Assembly: GCA_046349975.1 (NCBI GenBank)
Contig: JAXMBH010000021.1
Span: forward strand, 1-64,000
Source of the DNA: JABDGM01 sp046349975
GTDB lineage: Bacteria > Planctomycetota > Planctomycetia > Pirellulales > Lacipirellulaceae
Direction of reading: 5' to 3'
DNA length: 64,000 nucleotides
Shown: one piece after another, positions 63,225-64,000 of the stretch
Layout: every line of letters begins with the position of its first letter
Numbering within the stretch: the stretch's first letter is position 1
Notes under the pieces: generated by a model
Told to the model about the DNA's origin: nothing
What the model saw: only the letters and a program-made list of their open reading frames with translations
The model's database searches: none
Program-made: the position numbers and the translations under genes

Positions 63225-64000
63225 ACGCGGTACGAGGGCAATTGGGTGGACTCTGCCGGTTACGTGGGCGCTGGTCGTCGACGCTGCTGGCCGGCTGCCT
63301 CCTATTATGCCAGGCCGGCCGCTGGGCAATTGCTCAGCCGGGCGGGCCGCCATCGATTCCGGCCACGCCCGTGCGCCAGTTCAACGGCAATCCGAAGCCA
63401 ATCACCATGCCGCCGAATCGGCCGGCGTCGCGGCGCGATGGGCTCGTTATCTCGGTTGATCCGCGGTGGTCGAATTACTACGGCTACTGGCCGGTGCAAG
63501 TGACGGCCACTGCGTTGAAACCGGCTGCGGCAACTCGCGTTATTACCATTCGGCTTCACGGCGGGTGGATGCGCAGTGTGAGCGCCGAACAAAAGTTCGA
63601 ACTGCCGGCGGGCAGCACGACCGCTTCAACCACGGTTTCGGTGCCGATCTATCAAACCAACATGAATTACTTCTGGTGGGAAGTGTGGGTTGACGGCCGA
63701 TACGATGAGGACTTGTCGCTCGACCAAAGCGGCGGCGCCATGCGGTCGGGCGGTGCGCCATCGAATCCTGGCGCGGGCGTGGTATTTCTGACCGTGGCGT
63801 CGTCTGGCAATAGCCGCTCGCTGGTTTCCACAAATGCCAGCGAACTGCAGGTGTTGACTTTAGCACTGCCAGAGTTTCCCACACGATGGATTGACTACAC
63901 CGCGCTTGATGTCGTCGCAATGTCATTGGGAGATGCACATGTTTTGAAAGAAACGCAGCCGCAGTGCTTCGAGGCCATGTGCCGTTGGGTGCGTTCCGGC
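63221..64000 (+). CDS. Secreted hypothetical protein (partial, runs off the window)
   Basis: The frame opens at ATG 63221 and stays open for 260 codons to the window edge. It begins with a signal peptide (RWSSTLLAGCLLLCQAGRWA, cleavage near AIAQ), then a Pro-rich stretch, then a beta-rich domain (RDGLVISVDPRWSNYYGYWP, FWWEVWVDGRYDEDLS). Near the edge, WIDYTALDVVAMSLGDAHVL then CFEAMCRWVRSG resembles a helical block in large planctomycete envelope proteins. Coupled to the upstream small membrane protein by ATGA. Confidence 0.75.
   Translation, partial: MNAVRGQLGGLCRLRGRWSSTLLAGCLLLCQAGRWAIAQPGGPPSIPATPVRQFNGNPKPITMPPNRPASRRDGLVISVDPRWSNYYGYWPVQVTATALKPAAATRVITIRLHGGWMRSVSAEQKFELPAGSTTASTTVSVPIYQTNMNYFWWEVWVDGRYDEDLSLDQSGGAMRSGGAPSNPGAGVVFLTVASSGNSRSLVSTNASELQVLTLALPEFPTRWIDYTALDVVAMSLGDAHVLKETQPQCFEAMCRWVRSG

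Noticed and set aside
1..64000. CRISPR arrays, rRNA and tRNA genes.
   Set aside because: No regularly spaced direct repeats, no conserved rRNA segments and no cloverleaf with a GTTCRANYC T-loop were found by eye.

Overview
The window is a GC-rich (roughly 60%) bacterial chromosome segment that looks like a planctomycete of the Pirellulales type. The lineage is inferred from a DUF1598 protein, a PEP-CTERM surface protein, two large secreted TPR proteins, small proteins starting with an 'FSIKDLL'-like membrane segment, generous intergenic spacing and many dispersed GC-rich palindromic repeats. No rRNA, tRNA or CRISPR array was seen.

Layout. Bases 1-9556 carry a flagellar cluster on the + strand: the end of fliK, then flgD, flgE, fliL, fliN, fliO, fliP, fliQ, fliR and flhB, covering hook assembly, the switch and the export gate. 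Bases 9.7-19.7 kb hold a sulfotransferase, an ECF sigma factor, two secreted TPR proteins, a Xer-type recombinase and a PlsC-like acyltransferase. Bases 20-26 kb hold a YhaM-like HD exoribonuclease, the translation cluster rpmE-prfA-prmC on the minus strand, a protein built of 'AIGQ..xG' repeats and a DUF1598 protein. Bases 26.5-36.7 kb carry an FHA-GAF-sigma54 activator, an S66 LD-carboxypeptidase, a PEP-CTERM protein, ndk, nfo, a vapBC module whose toxin has an in-frame amber codon, a universal stress protein with an NRAMP manganese transporter, and a GNAT acetyltransferase. A pair of M16 peptidases (inactive plus active subunit) follows at 36.8-39.3 kb.

Bases 39.3-44.5 kb look accessory: a single-gene MmeI-like (type IIL) restriction-modification enzyme bracketed by two copies of a hairpin repeat, beside a stand-alone DnaJ-type zinc-finger protein. 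Then come a CbiX chelatase, a secreted protein, a 5-oxoprolinase A-B fusion, a DUF3891 protein and a metabolic run of cysK, lipA and the E1-alpha, E1-beta and E2 genes of a branched-chain 2-oxoacid dehydrogenase. LipA makes the lipoyl group that the E2 needs, so the run is functionally coherent; no E3 is present. The end of the window has an HtrA-like protease, a collapsed RelB/RelE-like toxin-antitoxin remnant, a large secreted protein whose C-terminus is thrown out of frame by GC-rich repeat DNA, and the start of another large secreted protein.

The most unusual signals are: a domain shared between hook cap FlgD (one copy) and hook protein FlgE (two copies); two FliM-like motifs on FliN; palindromic repeats that have entered coding genes (prmC, oxoprolinase, the gene at 59.9-62.6 kb); two decaying toxin-antitoxin modules; and the bracketed type IIL enzyme with a compositionally different recognition region.
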